64,000 nt of DNA from NCBI RefSeq assembly GCF_016900875.1, contig NZ_JAFEUM010000006.1:62001-126000 (forward strand), read 5' to 3'. The notes under the pieces were generated by a model. That model worked only from the letters and a program-made list of their open reading frames with translations, made no database searches and was not told where the DNA came from. Below are positions 18,615 to 29,077 of the stretch, piece by piece (within the stretch, counting starts at the first letter, position 1; every line of letters begins with the position of its first letter). This stretch comes from Vibrio ulleungensis (GTDB taxonomy: Bacteria > Pseudomonadota > Gammaproteobacteria > Enterobacterales > Vibrionaceae). The translations under genes and the position numbers were made by a program.

Positions 18615-18662
18615 AGAAAATCACTATTAAGTACTAATTTGTTATTTACTGTGTCGCAGATA

Positions 18663-19535
18663 CTAGTGAACGGTAGGTTGATTTCCATCGTTATTGAACA
18701 AATCCGCGATTTGCCCAGCATCAAACTCGTAGCTTGAACCACAATAATCGCAGTGTAACGCAACGACGCCTTCGGTTTTTAGGATGTCTTCTACCTCAGC
18801 ACGCTCAATAGTCAGAATTGCACCGGCACTTCGCTCGCGTGAGCAGCCACAGTGAAACTCGACTTCTTGAGATGGAAACAGCTGCACTTTCTCTTGGTTG
18901 TACAAGCGATACAATAGATCTTGAGCAGGCAAGCTAAACAACTCTTCATCTTTAATGGTGTTGGTTAGCTGCTCTAAGTGCTCAAAATCTTGATCGCTAC
19001 CCGTACCGTCTGGCATAACTTGAAGTAACATGCCGCCAGCATGGGCTTCGCCGTTATGCTCTCCAGTACGGATCCAGATGCGTGTTTTAAGCTGCTCCGA
19101 GCGCTCAAAGTACCCTTCGATCACTTCACTTATGGTGTCACCTTCTAAACCAACGACACCTTGATATTGCTCACCGTTGTTTGGCTTAATAGTGATCACA
19201 AGGTGACCCTTACCCATCATCTGATGCAAAGTGGCGTCATCGGCAATGTCCCCCTCAAAACGCGCAACACCACGCATCTTTTGCTCGTGGTCACCGTTGA
19301 TCACGGCCAAAGATACCGGTCCGTCACCTTGCAGTTGCATGGTGATAGAGCCTTCAAACTTAAGTGTCGCTGTTAATAGAGAGGTGGCGACGAGCAATTC
19401 ACCAAGCAACGTTTGCACTGGAGCTGGGTACGTTTTGCTGGCAATAATCTGTTGGAAAGGCTGCGCCAATTGCACAAGCTCACCACGCACAGACAATTCT
19501 TCAAACAGGTAACGATTTAGTTGGTTGTTTTCCAT
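18663..19535 (-). CDS. hslO: Redox-regulated chaperone Hsp33
   Basis: Holdase chaperone switched on by oxidation and heat. The zinc-binding redox switch is visible near the C-terminus as HCGCSRERS (CxC) and HCDYCGSS (CxxC). The N-terminal domain begins [20 protein letters not shown], typical of Hsp33. Length 290 residues, normal. It begins 13 bp after hslR, forming the usual hslR-hslO pair. Confidence 0.97.
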   Translation of the reverse strand: MENNQLNRYLFEELSVRGELVQLAQPFQQIIASKTYPAPVQTLLGELLVATSLLTATLKFEGSITMQLQGDGPVSLAVINGDHEQKMRGVARFEGDIADDATLHQMMGKGHLVITIKPNNGEQYQGVVGLEGDTISEVIEGYFERSEQLKTRIWIRTGEHNGEAHAGGMLLQVMPDGTGSDQDFEHLEQLTNTIKDEELFSLPAQDLLYRLYNQEKVQLFPSQEVEFHCGCSRERSAGAILTIERAEVEDILKTEGVVALHCDYCGSSYEFDAGQIADLFNNDGNQPTVH

Positions 19536-19548
19536 TCGGAAGCTCCAA

Positions 19549-19938
19549 TTATTGATGTTTAAACTTAATCAGGTCACGACGCTGCTTTTTATCCGGGCGT
19601 CGCTCGGGGCTCGGGTTGTGAGCCAGTATTTTTCGTTGCTCTGCATTGCGATCACGCTTGGCAGTGCTTTCTTGAGTTTCTTGGTAAAGCGTTTGTGCAA
19701 TCGGAGCGCCTTTACGCTGATCCGATAAAATTAGCACTTCAACCGTTTTTTCTTCGTGGCCCTGACGTAGGGTAATAGTAGCACCCAGCTCGACCAGTTT
19801 ACTGGGTTTGGTGCGCTGACCATTATAGTGGACCTTGCCGCCATCAATCATGTTTCGCGCTAGAGAGCGGGTTTTGTAAAAGCGTGCAGCCCATAACCAT
19901 TTGTCGAGGCGCACTGAACTGTTATCCGCATTGCCCAT
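19549..19938 (-). CDS. hslR: Ribosome-associated heat-shock protein Hsp15
   Basis: S4-domain RNA-binding protein that rescues stalled 50S subunits carrying a peptidyl-tRNA. The S4 motif is visible as [20 protein letters not shown] near residues 9-28 with [14 protein letters not shown] after it, and the C-terminus is rich in Lys and Arg. Length 129 residues (E. coli 133). It is the first gene of the hslR-hslO unit and divergent from the gsp operon. Confidence 0.95.
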   Translation of the reverse strand: MGNADNSSVRLDKWLWAARFYKTRSLARNMIDGGKVHYNGQRTKPSKLVELGATITLRQGHEEKTVEVLILSDQRKGAPIAQTLYQETQESTAKRDRNAEQRKILAHNPSPERRPDKKQRRDLIKFKHQ

Positions 19939-20085
19939 GATTTTTTCTTACTGATAGAATTAATTTACCTATTTATGGTGATCCAGCTTACATTTTTCAA
20001 GCATAAGAAGAGGAAAATTTCTTGATTAGGCTCAGAGCCGTTATAGGTCTGTGATAGGATGGCTGGCTAAGTCAGAAACAACTTT

Positions 20086-20108
20086 TGGTGTTGATAGATT
20101 TAACACCA
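20086..20108. promoter_or_regulatory. Inverted repeat upstream of gspC
   Basis: TGGTGTT (20086-20092) and AACACCA (20102-20108) with a 9-nt spacer lie 34-56 bp before gspC. The size and symmetry suit a regulator operator or a leader hairpin. No known factor is recognised. Confidence 0.35.
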
Positions 20109-20141
20109 GACAAGCGCCATTAAGTGCAGTTAGGATAACTC

Positions 20142-21056
20142 ATGCAAACCACGCTAGGAGCTCACTCGATGCAACGTCTGCTCACCTCCATTAGCAGTCG
20201 CCAAGTCACCCTCAGTCGATGGGTGTTTGTGCTATTGCTGGTAGTGATTGCGTGGCAGCTGGGTAAAGCCGTGACAACGTTGGTTGAGCCTGCACAACCA
20301 ATCCCTGCATGGACCCCTGCCGTAACTCAATCTACAAATAACTTATCAGATAACCAGAGCAGCATTGCAAACATTGTTGATGCCAATTTGTTTGGTCAGT
20401 ATCAGCGTGAAGTGGTTGCCGAAAAGCAAGAAGTGAAAGACGCCCCAAAAACTCGGCTCAATCTTATTCTGGTTGGTGTGGTATCTAGCAGTGATCCAGC
20501 AAAAAGCTTAGCCGTAGTCTCCAACAGCGGCGCACAAGAAACCGTTGGCGTTGATGAGATGATCACCGGCACTCGAGCAAAAGTTGTGTCTGTATTACCT
20601 GACCGAATTATCATTGAGAATGCTGGCCGTGACGAGACACTGATGCTCGAAGGTATCGACTATCGACAAGCCTCAGCAGCGTCGACACCGGCGCAGCCTT
20701 CTCGAGCCCAGTCTAATGTCATTAGCAACAATGCTGATGTGGCAGACCTAGGGGATCTAGATGCGATTAAACAAGCCATCCTCGAGAATCCTCAACAGTT
20801 TTTAAAATACATTCGCCTGTCTCAAGTAAACAGAGATGGCGAGTTGTTTGGATACCGCGTACGTCCAGGTCGTGAGCGAGCGCTTTTTGACTCTGTCGGC
20901 TTGCAAGACGGCGATCTAGCGGTCGAGCTTAACGGCATCGATTTGACCGACAAATCGGCCATGGGCAGTATTATGCAAAGTTTTAACGAAATGACTGAAG
21001 TGAATCTCACGGTAGAGCGAGACAGTCAGCGATATGATATTTATATCCAGTTTTAA
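20142..21056 (+). CDS. gspC: Type II secretion protein GspC (EpsC)
   Basis: Inner-membrane component that links the platform to the secretin. It has a short cytoplasmic N-terminus, one transmembrane segment (about 29-47, WVFVLLLVVIAWQLGKAV), a periplasmic HR domain (about 75-175, NLFGQYQ then KTRLNLILVGVVSS) and a C-terminal PDZ domain (about 220-304, GYRVRPGRERALFDSVGLQD). Start is either ATG 20142 (304 aa) or ATG 20169 (295 aa); both have a usable ribosome site. First gene of the gspC-N operon, 40 bp before gspD. Confidence 0.95.
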   Translation: MQTTLGAHSMQRLLTSISSRQVTLSRWVFVLLLVVIAWQLGKAVTTLVEPAQPIPAWTPAVTQSTNNLSDNQSSIANIVDANLFGQYQREVVAEKQEVKDAPKTRLNLILVGVVSSSDPAKSLAVVSNSGAQETVGVDEMITGTRAKVVSVLPDRIIIENAGRDETLMLEGIDYRQASAASTPAQPSRAQSNVISNNADVADLGDLDAIKQAILENPQQFLKYIRLSQVNRDGELFGYRVRPGRERALFDSVGLQDGDLAVELNGIDLTDKSAMGSIMQSFNEMTEVNLTVERDSQRYDIYIQF

Positions 21057-21096
21057 GACTAAACTTGGATAGTGAACTAAACGTAGGGAGCAACAT

Positions 21097-23124
21097 GTGA
21101 AAGGTGGCTTTAGCAAAAGTGCGTGGCTGTTGATAGGGAGCTTATTTTGGCTTCCAAGCACTCAGGCTAACGAATTCAGTGCCAGCTTCAAGGGAACCGA
21201 TATTAGTGAGTTCATTAATATTGTTGGTCGAAATCTTGAAAAGACCATTATTGTGGATCCGACCGTGCGTGGCAAAATCGACGTGCGCAGCTACGATGTG
21301 CTCAATGAAGAGCAGTATTATCAGTTCTTTTTAAGTGTTCTTGAAGTCTATGGCTTTGCAGTTGTCGAAATGGAAAGCGGCATCTTGAAAGTCATAAAGG
21401 CAAAGGATGCAAAAACATCTTCCGTACCTGTGGTAGGTGATAGCGGCTCAATCAAAGGAGATGCTGTCATCACACGTGTGGTGGCGGTACGTAATGTTTC
21501 GGTCCGTGAACTCTCCCCACTACTTCGCCAACTTAACGACAATGCTGGCGCGGGTAACGTAGTGCATTATGATCCTGCGAACATTATTTTGATTACTGGC
21601 CGTGCAGCCGTGGTGAATCGGTTAGCCGAGATCATTGAACGTGTTGACCAAGCCGGTGACAAAGAAATTGAAGTGGTAGAGCTCAAAAATGCCTCTGCTG
21701 CGGAAATGGTCCGAATTGTCGAAGCATTAAATAAAAACACCGACGCAAAAAATACGCCTGCGTTTTTGCAACCTCAGCTGGTGGCCGATGACAGAACGAA
21801 CTCTGTATTAATCTCTGGCGATCCTCAAGTACGCAAACGCCTGCGCAATTTGGTGATGCAACTTGACGTCGAAATGGCCACTAAAGGCAACAATCAGGTG
21901 GTTTACTTAAAGTACGCTAAAGCTGAAGAGCTGCTTGATGTGCTTCAAGGCGTATCCGACAACTTACAAGCCGATAAACAAGCCAGCAAAGGTACCACTT
22001 CGGTAACAGTGGGTGGTGACGTGAAAATCTCCGCTCACGTTGGCACCAACTCGCTCATTTTAACCGCTCCGCCCGACATTATGGTTGCACTGCAAGACGT
22101 CATTGCACAGCTTGATATTCGCCGTGCCCAAGTACTGATAGAAGCACTGATTGTTGAACTTGCCGAAGGCGATGGCGTTAACTTAGGGGTGCAGTGGGCC
22201 AACTTAGAGACTGGCTCAGTAGTGCAATATGGTAACTCTGGCGCCAGTATTGGTCAGGTTGCAATAGGCATCCAAGATGCTCAAGACACGACGACAACTA
22301 CTGCCGTATATGATGATAACGGCGATTTCTTACGAAACGAAACCACCACAGAGTCCGGCGACTTTACCGCGCTTGCCTCTGCTTTGGCCGGCGTAAACGG
22401 CGCCGCAATTAGCGTGCTTGCCGGTGACTGGGCGGCGCTTATTTCCGCAGTTGCGACCGATTCCAATTCAAACATTCTGTCATCTCCAAGCATTACCGTA
22501 ATGGATAACGGCGAAGCGTCATTCATTGTCGGTGAGGAAGTGCCAGTGTTAACCGGCTCGACAGCGGGCTCGACCAATGACAACCCATTTCAAACCGTTG
22601 AACGTAAAGAAGTGGGTATCAAGCTTAAAGTGGTCCCTCAGATCAACGAGGGTGATTCTGTGCAACTCGATATAGAGCAAGAAGTGTCAAACGTGCTAGG
22701 TGCTAATGGAGCGGTTGATGTTCGATTTGCTAAGCGCCAGCTCAATACTTCGGTTATGGTCGAAGATAGCCAAATGATTGTCCTTGGTGGTTTGATTGAC
22801 GAACGCGCGCTAGAGAGTGAGTCCAAGGTACCTATTTTGGGCGACATTCCTATCCTTGGGCATCTGTTTAAATCGACCAGTACCCAAGTAGAAAAGAAAA
22901 ATCTGATGGTGTTTATTAAACCAACCATCATTCGTGATGGTGTCAGTGCCGACGGCATCACACAGCGTAAATACAACTACATTCGCGCCGAGCAGCTGTA
23001 CAAAGCCGAAGAGGGTTTAAAACTGATGTCAGATGATCTAGTGCCAATAATGCCAAAGTTTGGTGACGATATTAGGCACCCAGCGGAAATCCAGGCCTTC
23101 ATTGAACAGTTGGAAGATAAATAA
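21097..23124 (+). CDS. gspD: Type II secretion outer-membrane secretin GspD (EpsD)
   Basis: Forms the 15-fold outer-membrane channel. It has a signal peptide (about 1-24, ending STQANE), N0 domain ([19 protein letters not shown]), repeated N1-N3 domains ([59 protein letters not shown]) and the secretin core with VPVLTGS and [19 protein letters not shown]. Starts with GTG at 21097 after AGGGAG; the overlapping ATG at 21095 is followed by a stop. Length 675 residues. The stop overlaps the gspE start (TAATG). Confidence 0.97.
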   Translation: MKGGFSKSAWLLIGSLFWLPSTQANEFSASFKGTDISEFINIVGRNLEKTIIVDPTVRGKIDVRSYDVLNEEQYYQFFLSVLEVYGFAVVEMESGILKVIKAKDAKTSSVPVVGDSGSIKGDAVITRVVAVRNVSVRELSPLLRQLNDNAGAGNVVHYDPANIILITGRAAVVNRLAEIIERVDQAGDKEIEVVELKNASAAEMVRIVEALNKNTDAKNTPAFLQPQLVADDRTNSVLISGDPQVRKRLRNLVMQLDVEMATKGNNQVVYLKYAKAEELLDVLQGVSDNLQADKQASKGTTSVTVGGDVKISAHVGTNSLILTAPPDIMVALQDVIAQLDIRRAQVLIEALIVELAEGDGVNLGVQWANLETGSVVQYGNSGASIGQVAIGIQDAQDTTTTTAVYDDNGDFLRNETTTESGDFTALASALAGVNGAAISVLAGDWAALISAVATDSNSNILSSPSITVMDNGEASFIVGEEVPVLTGSTAGSTNDNPFQTVERKEVGIKLKVVPQINEGDSVQLDIEQEVSNVLGANGAVDVRFAKRQLNTSVMVEDSQMIVLGGLIDERALESESKVPILGDIPILGHLFKSTSTQVEKKNLMVFIKPTIIRDGVSADGITQRKYNYIRAEQLYKAEEGLKLMSDDLVPIMPKFGDDIRHPAEIQAFIEQLEDK

Positions 23125-24638
23125 TGGCTGGCGATAATCCTCGCCCAGCCATCGCCACTCGCCAAACCCAAGGGCGATTGCCGTTTAGCTTTTCTAAGCG
23201 CTTTAACGTCGTGCTAGAGCCCCAAGCCACAGGCCAAATGACCTTGTGGTACATCGAGCCTTTGGCGCTTGAAACCTTGTCTGAAGTGCAGCGCGTAGTG
23301 ACGGAGCCTTTGGAGCTGCGTTCAACCAGCAAAAGTGAGTTTGAAACCAAGCTCGCTAGGGCGTATCAACGAGATTCGTCGGAAGCGCGCCAACTGATGG
23401 AAGACATTGGCGCCGACAATGACGACTTTTTCTCACTCGCTGAAGAGCTGCCTCAAAACGAAGATCTACTGGAAGCCGAAGATGACGCGCCAATCATTAA
23501 ATTGATCAATGCGATGTTGGGCGAAGCCATCAAAGAAGGTGCCTCCGATATACACATCGAAACCTTCGAAAAAGCATTGTCGATACGTTTTCGTGTCGAC
23601 GGTGTGCTTCGCGATGTACTGGCGCCCAGTCGCAAGCTAGCCCCGTTATTAGTGTCACGTGTCAAAGTGATGGCCAAGCTCGATATCGCAGAAAAGCGCA
23701 TACCACAAGATGGGCGGATTTCTCTGCTCATTGGTGGGCGAGCGGTGGACGTTCGTGTATCGACTATGCCTTCATCGCACGGAGAGCGTGTGGTGATGCG
23801 TCTGCTCGACAAAAATGCGACTCGTCTCGATTTGCACTCATTGGGTATGACGCCTCGCAACCACGATATCTTTCAAACGCTCATTAAACGGCCACACGGT
23901 ATTATCTTGGTGACCGGACCTACTGGGTCGGGTAAATCGACCACCTTGTATGCAGGCCTAACCGAGCTAAACAGCGCTGAGCGCAATATCCTCACGGTAG
24001 AAGATCCGATTGAATTCGATATTGATGGCATTGGTCAGACGCAAGTGAATACCAAGGTCGACATGACGTTTGCGCGAGGGTTACGTGCCATACTGCGTCA
24101 AGACCCTGATGTAGTGATGGTCGGTGAGATCCGCGATCTCGAAACCGCTCAAATTGCGGTTCAAGCGTCATTAACCGGTCACTTAGTAATGTCGACGCTG
24201 CACACCAACAGTGCTATCGGCTCTATCACGCGACTGCGTGATATGGGTATCGAACCCTTCTTAGTCTCTTCATCACTGTTAGGCATCTTGGCGCAGCGAC
24301 TGGTTAGAACCTTGTGTGAGCACTGTAAAGTGCCGTTTGAGGCTGATGCGAGTCAACGAGCTTGGTTTGATGTGGCAGAAGGGGAGTCATTAACCTTGTA
24401 CAAACCCCATGGCTGTGAAAAGTGTAACCAAAAGGGCTATCGTGGCCGTACCGGTATTCACGAGTTACTGGTTATTGACGACAATGTGCAAGAGCTTATC
24501 CACAGTGAACAAGGTGAAATGGTCATAGAAAAAGCCATTCGTCAGTCTACGCCGAGTATTCGTGATGATGGGTTGCTCAAAGTGCGTCAAGGGCACACCA
24601 CACTTGAAGAAATCCTTCGCGTGACCAAAGAGGGATAG
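23124..24638 (+). CDS. gspE: Type II secretion ATPase GspE (EpsE)
   Basis: Cytoplasmic AAA ATPase that drives pseudopilus assembly. Walker A is GPTGSGKST near residue 267, the Asp box is [15 protein letters not shown], the Walker B is [20 protein letters not shown] and the His box is [12 protein letters not shown]. The C-terminal zinc-binding tetracysteine is CEHCK then CEKCNQKG. Length 504 residues (V. cholerae EpsE is 503). Overlaps gspD by 1 bp and ends 2 bp before gspF. Confidence 0.98.
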   Translation: MAGDNPRPAIATRQTQGRLPFSFSKRFNVVLEPQATGQMTLWYIEPLALETLSEVQRVVTEPLELRSTSKSEFETKLARAYQRDSSEARQLMEDIGADNDDFFSLAEELPQNEDLLEAEDDAPIIKLINAMLGEAIKEGASDIHIETFEKALSIRFRVDGVLRDVLAPSRKLAPLLVSRVKVMAKLDIAEKRIPQDGRISLLIGGRAVDVRVSTMPSSHGERVVMRLLDKNATRLDLHSLGMTPRNHDIFQTLIKRPHGIILVTGPTGSGKSTTLYAGLTELNSAERNILTVEDPIEFDIDGIGQTQVNTKVDMTFARGLRAILRQDPDVVMVGEIRDLETAQIAVQASLTGHLVMSTLHTNSAIGSITRLRDMGIEPFLVSSSLLGILAQRLVRTLCEHCKVPFEADASQRAWFDVAEGESLTLYKPHGCEKCNQKGYRGRTGIHELLVIDDNVQELIHSEQGEMVIEKAIRQSTPSIRDDGLLKVRQGHTTLEEILRVTKEG

Positions 24639-24640
24639 TT

Positions 24641-25861
24641 GTGGCAGCGTTTGAATACAAAGCCCTTGATGGCAAAGGAAAACAAAAGAAAGGATTATTA
24701 GAAGCTGACACACCTAGACAGGTAAGGCAGCGCTTAAAAGAGCAGGGTCTTTTCCCCGTCGAAGTCATCGAGACTAAGGCTAAGCAAAACAAGCAAGCGA
24801 AGTCGGCGTTTTCTTACCAGCGTAAAATCAGCACCGCCGAATTATCACTGCTCACTCGGCAGTTAGCGACATTGGTTCAAGCCGCGATGCCGTTAGAAGA
24901 GTGTTTACGTGCTGTGGCTGAACAATCGGAAAGCGCCCGCATTGGCAACATGCTAATGGGGGTCAGAGCCAAAGTGGTCGAAGGCTATACCTTAGCGGAC
25001 TCGCTGCGTGAATACCCTCAAGTCTTTGATGATCTGTTTTGTTCTATGGTGGCAGCGGGTGAAAAGTCGGGCCATTTAGATGAGGTGCTGGAGCGCCTTG
25101 CGGATTACGCAGAAAAAAGGCAGCAACTAAAATCTAAACTGCAGCAAGCGATGATTTATCCGGTAATGCTGATTGTGATTGCGGTAAGCGTAGTGGCCTT
25201 TTTGTTGGCCACCGTAGTGCCTAAAATCGTGGCGCAGTTTGTACAAATGGGGCAAGAGCTGCCGACACCAACTCAAGTGTTACTGATGTTAAGTGACTTT
25301 GTTTTAGAGTACGGTGTGGCGATCTGCGTGGCTTTGGTTCTGCTAGTGGTCGTGACCAAGCTTTTATTAAAGCGCCCTGCAATACGCTTAAAGTGGGATC
25401 AAAAAGTCCTGAATTTGCCCGTCATTGGCAAAGTCGCCAGAGGACTTAACACCTCACGTTTTGCTCGAACACTGTCGATTTGTACCTCAAGCGCGATTCC
25501 CTTGTTGGAAGGAATGATGGTCGCGGCAGATGTAATGGGGAACCAATTCTTTAAACAGCAGGTCTTAGAAGCGGCAGACAAAGTACGAGAAGGTGGGAGT
25601 TTACGACGTTCACTAGAGCAAACTAAGCTGTTTCCACCGATGATGCTGCATATGATCGCCAGTGGAGAACAAAGTGGCGAACTTGAGCAAATGCTCACGC
25701 GCTCTGCCGACAATCAAGATCGTGACTTTGAATCTCAGGTCAATATAGCACTTGGCGTCTTTCAGCCGCTGTTAGTTGTAGCGATGGCTGGGGTGGTGCT
25801 TTTCATTGTCATTGCCACTATATTGCCATTAATGGAAATGAATAATTTAGTATCAGGGTAG
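24641..25861 (+). CDS. gspF: Type II secretion inner-membrane platform protein GspF (EpsF)
   Basis: Polytopic platform protein. Two homologous T2SSF domains (about 70-195 and 275-400) each end in transmembrane segments (AMIYPVMLIVIAVSVVAFLL near 170-195, another near 225-250, and PLLVVAMAGVVLFIVIATIL near the C-terminus). FEYKALDGKGKQKKG at the N-terminus is typical. Length 406 residues, normal. It starts with GTG at 24641. Confidence 0.97.
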   Translation: MAAFEYKALDGKGKQKKGLLEADTPRQVRQRLKEQGLFPVEVIETKAKQNKQAKSAFSYQRKISTAELSLLTRQLATLVQAAMPLEECLRAVAEQSESARIGNMLMGVRAKVVEGYTLADSLREYPQVFDDLFCSMVAAGEKSGHLDEVLERLADYAEKRQQLKSKLQQAMIYPVMLIVIAVSVVAFLLATVVPKIVAQFVQMGQELPTPTQVLLMLSDFVLEYGVAICVALVLLVVVTKLLLKRPAIRLKWDQKVLNLPVIGKVARGLNTSRFARTLSICTSSAIPLLEGMMVAADVMGNQFFKQQVLEAADKVREGGSLRRSLEQTKLFPPMMLHMIASGEQSGELEQMLTRSADNQDRDFESQVNIALGVFQPLLVVAMAGVVLFIVIATILPLMEMNNLVSG

Positions 25862-25891
25862 ATGAATAACTGCCCATTTTGGAGAAGTAAG

Positions 25892-26329
25892 ATGAACAAC
25901 AAACAACGCGGTTTCACACTGTTAGAAGTAATGGTCGTGATCGTCATTTTGGGCATTTTGGCCAGCATTGTGGCGCCAAACATTCTCGGAAACAAAGAGC
26001 AAGCGGATCAGAAAAAGGCCGTGACCGACATTGTTGCATTGGAAAATGCCCTAGACATGTACAAGCTCGATAACAGCGTCTATCCAACCACCGATCAAGG
26101 GTTAGAAGCGCTCGTGTCTGAGCCAAGCATTTCTCCTGAGCCACGTAATTACAAAAACGGTGGTTACATACGTCGTTTACCTACTGACCCATGGGGCAAT
26201 GCGTACCAATACATTAGCCCTGGGGACAAAGGCAGCATCGATATCTTTACGCTTGGCGCAGATGGTCAAGAAGGCGGCGAAGATGCAGCAGCCGATATCG
26301 GTAACTGGAACCTTCAAGACTTTCAATAA
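25892..26329 (+). CDS. gspG: Major pseudopilin GspG (EpsG)
   Basis: Main subunit of the T2SS pseudopilus. The prepilin cleavage site G|FTLLE with Glu5 is in QRGFTLLEVMVVIVILGIL, followed by the conserved KEQADQKKAVTDIVALENAL and the DPWGNAYQY and DGQEGGE calcium/loop region. The open frame reaches to 25862, but ATG 25892 has TGGAGAAGTAAG directly before it and gives a 145-residue preprotein with an 8-residue leader. Cleavage needs a prepilin peptidase encoded elsewhere. Confidence 0.97.
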   Translation: MNNKQRGFTLLEVMVVIVILGILASIVAPNILGNKEQADQKKAVTDIVALENALDMYKLDNSVYPTTDQGLEALVSEPSISPEPRNYKNGGYIRRLPTDPWGNAYQYISPGDKGSIDIFTLGADGQEGGEDAAADIGNWNLQDFQ

Positions 26330-26364
26330 GTCCACGTACTAGTTTATCGCCGAAGACTCTTCGT

Positions 26365-27024
26365 ATGTCTGCTCGAGCGTTCACCCGTTTACACCCAAGC
26401 CGTGCTGACAATCAGCGCGGCTTTACCCTTATTGAGCTAATGTTGGTGTTGGTCATACTGTCGGTAGGCGCTGGCGCTGTGGTGATGGCACTTCCTCAAA
26501 GTGAGGACGACAAGCTCGAACAAGCGACGCGCTCGTTGCAGCTGCGATTGCAGCTACTGTCCGATGAGGCTCTGTTGTCGGGGATCACGTACGGCTTGCA
26601 TGTCGACAATGACACGGCTATTTATCAGTGGGGGCAGTTAACCAGTGACGGTTGGCAGGCAATAGAGCACCGCCAAATACCGGCGAAGCTTGAGCTCGAT
26701 GGCGTCGAACTATCTTTGGAGTTGGGTGCTGAAGACGCTGACCAGCGGTGGTTTAACGACACGTTATTTGAAGGTGACGGCAGCTTGTTTGAGCAAGGAA
26801 GTTTTGAGGATGACAGCAAACCGACCTTCCCCGAGCCGCAAGTATGGATCACCGCCAACGGTGAGATTACCGAAGCCCGAGTCATACTGTACCCCACACG
26901 ACAAAGCAGCGATGAGCAACAAAACTGGCGGGTCGTGATCCGCGAAAATGGCAGCATCATTTTACTGCGCCCAAATCAGAGTATGGAGCAGTGGCTTGAT
27001 GCTCAGGAGGAGAGTGATGCATAG
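26365..27024 (+). CDS. gspH: Minor pseudopilin GspH (EpsH)
   Basis: The prepilin signature is QRGFTLIELMLVLVILSVGA near residues 18-37, with a leader of 18 residues, longer than in gspG. The globular part is acidic (DGSLFEQGSFEDDSKPTF). Length 219 residues, near the EpsH size. It overlaps gspI by 8 bp. A later start could shorten the leader; none has a better ribosome site. Confidence 0.92.
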   Translation: MSARAFTRLHPSRADNQRGFTLIELMLVLVILSVGAGAVVMALPQSEDDKLEQATRSLQLRLQLLSDEALLSGITYGLHVDNDTAIYQWGQLTSDGWQAIEHRQIPAKLELDGVELSLELGAEDADQRWFNDTLFEGDGSLFEQGSFEDDSKPTFPEPQVWITANGEITEARVILYPTRQSSDEQQNWRVVIRENGSIILLRPNQSMEQWLDAQEESDA

Positions 27025-27394
27025 AGCCTCAGCCACCTCCAAAAAACAGCGAGGCATGACGCTGATTGAAGTCATGGTTGCTTTGGCGGTATTTGCCACC
27101 GCGTCTTTGGCTGTGATTCAAGCCGTTTCGTCACACATTAATAGCCTTGGGTATCTAGAAGAAAAAACCTTAGCCGCTATGGTTGCCGACAATCAGATGG
27201 CGGCAATCTATCTGCAAGCGACGCCCAATTTAAGTCAAAAAGGCAAAGTGAGCATGGCCAATCGAGAATGGTATTGGCAGGTGACTCCGATTGAAACCAG
27301 TAATGACATGCTCAAAGCCATGGACGTTAGCGTGTCACTGCAACCCGATTATTCTAGTCCTTTAGTCACGGTGAGAAGCTATGTCACGCCGTAA
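27017..27394 (+). CDS. gspI: Minor pseudopilin GspI (EpsI)
   Basis: Prepilin-like protein with QRGMTLIEVMVALAVFATAS (cleavage before Met, Glu5 present). ATG 27017 is preceded by AGGAGGAG and gives 125 residues (mature about 112). A frame extending to 26948 would start inside gspH with no ribosome site. It overlaps gspH by 8 bp and gspJ by 14 bp, so the I-J-K tip complex is translated in a coupled way. Confidence 0.95.
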   Translation: MHRASATSKKQRGMTLIEVMVALAVFATASLAVIQAVSSHINSLGYLEEKTLAAMVADNQMAAIYLQATPNLSQKGKVSMANREWYWQVTPIETSNDMLKAMDVSVSLQPDYSSPLVTVRSYVTP

Positions 27395-28046
27395 ACTGAC
27401 TCACCGGATACACCTAAAACGTGGCTTCACTCTCATTGAGGTGTTGGTGGCCATCGCCGTTTTCGCAAGCCTGAGTGTTGCGGCGTACACCGTGCTTAAT
27501 CAAGTGCAGCGAAGCAATGCACAATCCATGTCGACAGTCAGCGATCTTCAAGCATTTCAAAAAGCCTGGTCAATGATTGACAGTGATTTTCGCCAAATGG
27601 CGCTTCGCCAGTGGCGCCATGAAGGAGAAAGCCCTTCCGAATACCTGTTGGCCTGGGGACCAGGTATTCTCGAATCCGAAAACAATGGTGTCATGTTTAC
27701 TCGCCTCGGCTACAGCAATCCGATGTCACAACTGCCGCGTGGCGAAGTCACCAAGGTAGGATACCGAGTTAAAGATCAGGCGCTGCAACGAGTATGGTGG
27801 CGCTACCCAGATACATCGGTGAGCGAGCCGGCAATAGAGCGAACGCTACTAAAAAACGTCGAAAGCTTTGAGCTGCAGTTTTACAACGGCAGTGAATGGT
27901 TGAATGAGTGGGCGGTTAAATTTGAGCTGCCCTATGCGGTGAAGATGACTCTAGAGCTCGAGAAATGGGGCACAATTGAACGCCTTTACTTGGTGACTCA
28001 GGGGCGTGTAGATACAGCAGCCTCCGCCGAAGAGGACAACCAATAA
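27381..28046 (+). CDS. gspJ: Minor pseudopilin GspJ (EpsJ)
   Basis: Prepilin-like protein with KRGFTLIEVLVAIAVFASLS near residues 13-32 (Glu5 present). The globular domain has YRVKDQALQRVWWRYPD, a typical GspJ strand pair. Length 221 residues. With GspI and GspK it forms the pseudopilus tip. Its stop overlaps the gspK start as TAATG. Confidence 0.95.
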   Translation: MSRRKLTHRIHLKRGFTLIEVLVAIAVFASLSVAAYTVLNQVQRSNAQSMSTVSDLQAFQKAWSMIDSDFRQMALRQWRHEGESPSEYLLAWGPGILESENNGVMFTRLGYSNPMSQLPRGEVTKVGYRVKDQALQRVWWRYPDTSVSEPAIERTLLKNVESFELQFYNGSEWLNEWAVKFELPYAVKMTLELEKWGTIERLYLVTQGRVDTAASAEEDNQ

Positions 28047-29077
28047 TGTGGGGTCAGAGTCGCTTAGGCCGTCGTCATCAGTCAGGCGTCGCACTTATCG
28101 TGGTGTTGATGTTGCTTGCGATTATGGCAGCGATAGCCGCGACCATGTCAGAGAGACTGACGCTTGGGATCAGTCGCTCGGCGCAAAAGAATGACCATCA
28201 GCAAGCCTATTGGTATGCTGTAGGTGTGGAGCAGCTTGCAAAATATGGCATTGAAGAAAGCTTCTCTGACAGTGATACGGTAAATTTATCCCAGCCGTGG
28301 GCGCTTGATGATCAAGTATTCCCACTGGATTATGGTGAAGCGCGCGGTCGTATGGTCGATAAGCAGGCGTGTTTTAACCTCAATGGGTTAGCACAGCTCA
28401 GTTTGGATGGCTCGGAAAACCAGCGGCCATACTTAATGTTAGCGCTTATTCAATTACTGAAATCGAAACAGATCGATGAGTATCAGGCGGAAGTGATCGT
28501 CGACTCGCTGTATGAATTCGTCGACAGCGACTCGTCAGTGGTAACACTTTCAGGTGTGGAGGAGAGCAGTTATGAAGCGCTCAAACCCGCTTATTTAACA
28601 CCGAACGGCCTGCTGAGTGACAGCAGCGAGCTGCGCAGTATCTATCAAGTAGATAGAAACGTGATGCATCAATTACATGGGTTGGTGTGCGCTTTACCCA
28701 CTGATCAGTATTTATTGAATGTAAATACCGTACGAGAGTGGCAAGCACCACTTTTAGAAGCGATGTTTAATGGAGAACTATCACTCGATGATGCGACGCA
28801 ACTCATTGAGAACAGGCCGTTTGACGGTTGGGGCAGCGTCGATGAGTTTATGCAAGAAGGCGTGATTAACGCGCTTAACTCGGACATCAAAAATAACGCG
28901 AAGGCCCACTTTAGTGTTGATAGCAGCTATTTTGAGCTAGATGGGGAAGTGCTAGTCGGAGACTCACGGATCCGTGTACGCAGTCTATTTTTTAGTAATG
29001 ACAAACAATCGGTGCAGGTCGTAAGGCGCCGCTTTGGAGGGATCGTTGAGCGAATACCTAACCCTGAGGCTGAGTGA
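28046..29077 (+). CDS. gspK: Minor pseudopilin GspK (EpsK)
   Basis: Largest pseudopilin and tip of the pseudopilus. The N-terminus QSGVALIVVLMLLAIMAAIA has the cleavage Gly but lacks Glu5, the known GspK peculiarity. The globular part has the conserved FNLNGLAQLS and the calcium/alpha domain, with NVNTVREWQAPLLEAMF and WGSVDEFM. Length 343 residues. It overlaps gspL by 32 bp. Confidence 0.96.
   Translation: MWGQSRLGRRHQSGVALIVVLMLLAIMAAIAATMSERLTLGISRSAQKNDHQQAYWYAVGVEQLAKYGIEESFSDSDTVNLSQPWALDDQVFPLDYGEARGRMVDKQACFNLNGLAQLSLDGSENQRPYLMLALIQLLKSKQIDEYQAEVIVDSLYEFVDSDSSVVTLSGVEESSYEALKPAYLTPNGLLSDSSELRSIYQVDRNVMHQLHGLVCALPTDQYLLNVNTVREWQAPLLEAMFNGELSLDDATQLIENRPFDGWGSVDEFMQEGVINALNSDIKNNAKAHFSVDSSYFELDGEVLVGDSRIRVRSLFFSNDKQSVQVVRRRFGGIVERIPNPEAE

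Noticed and set aside
22281-22976. Two long minus-strand frames inside gspD
   Set aside because: Antisense shadows of a clear secretin gene with no independent signals.
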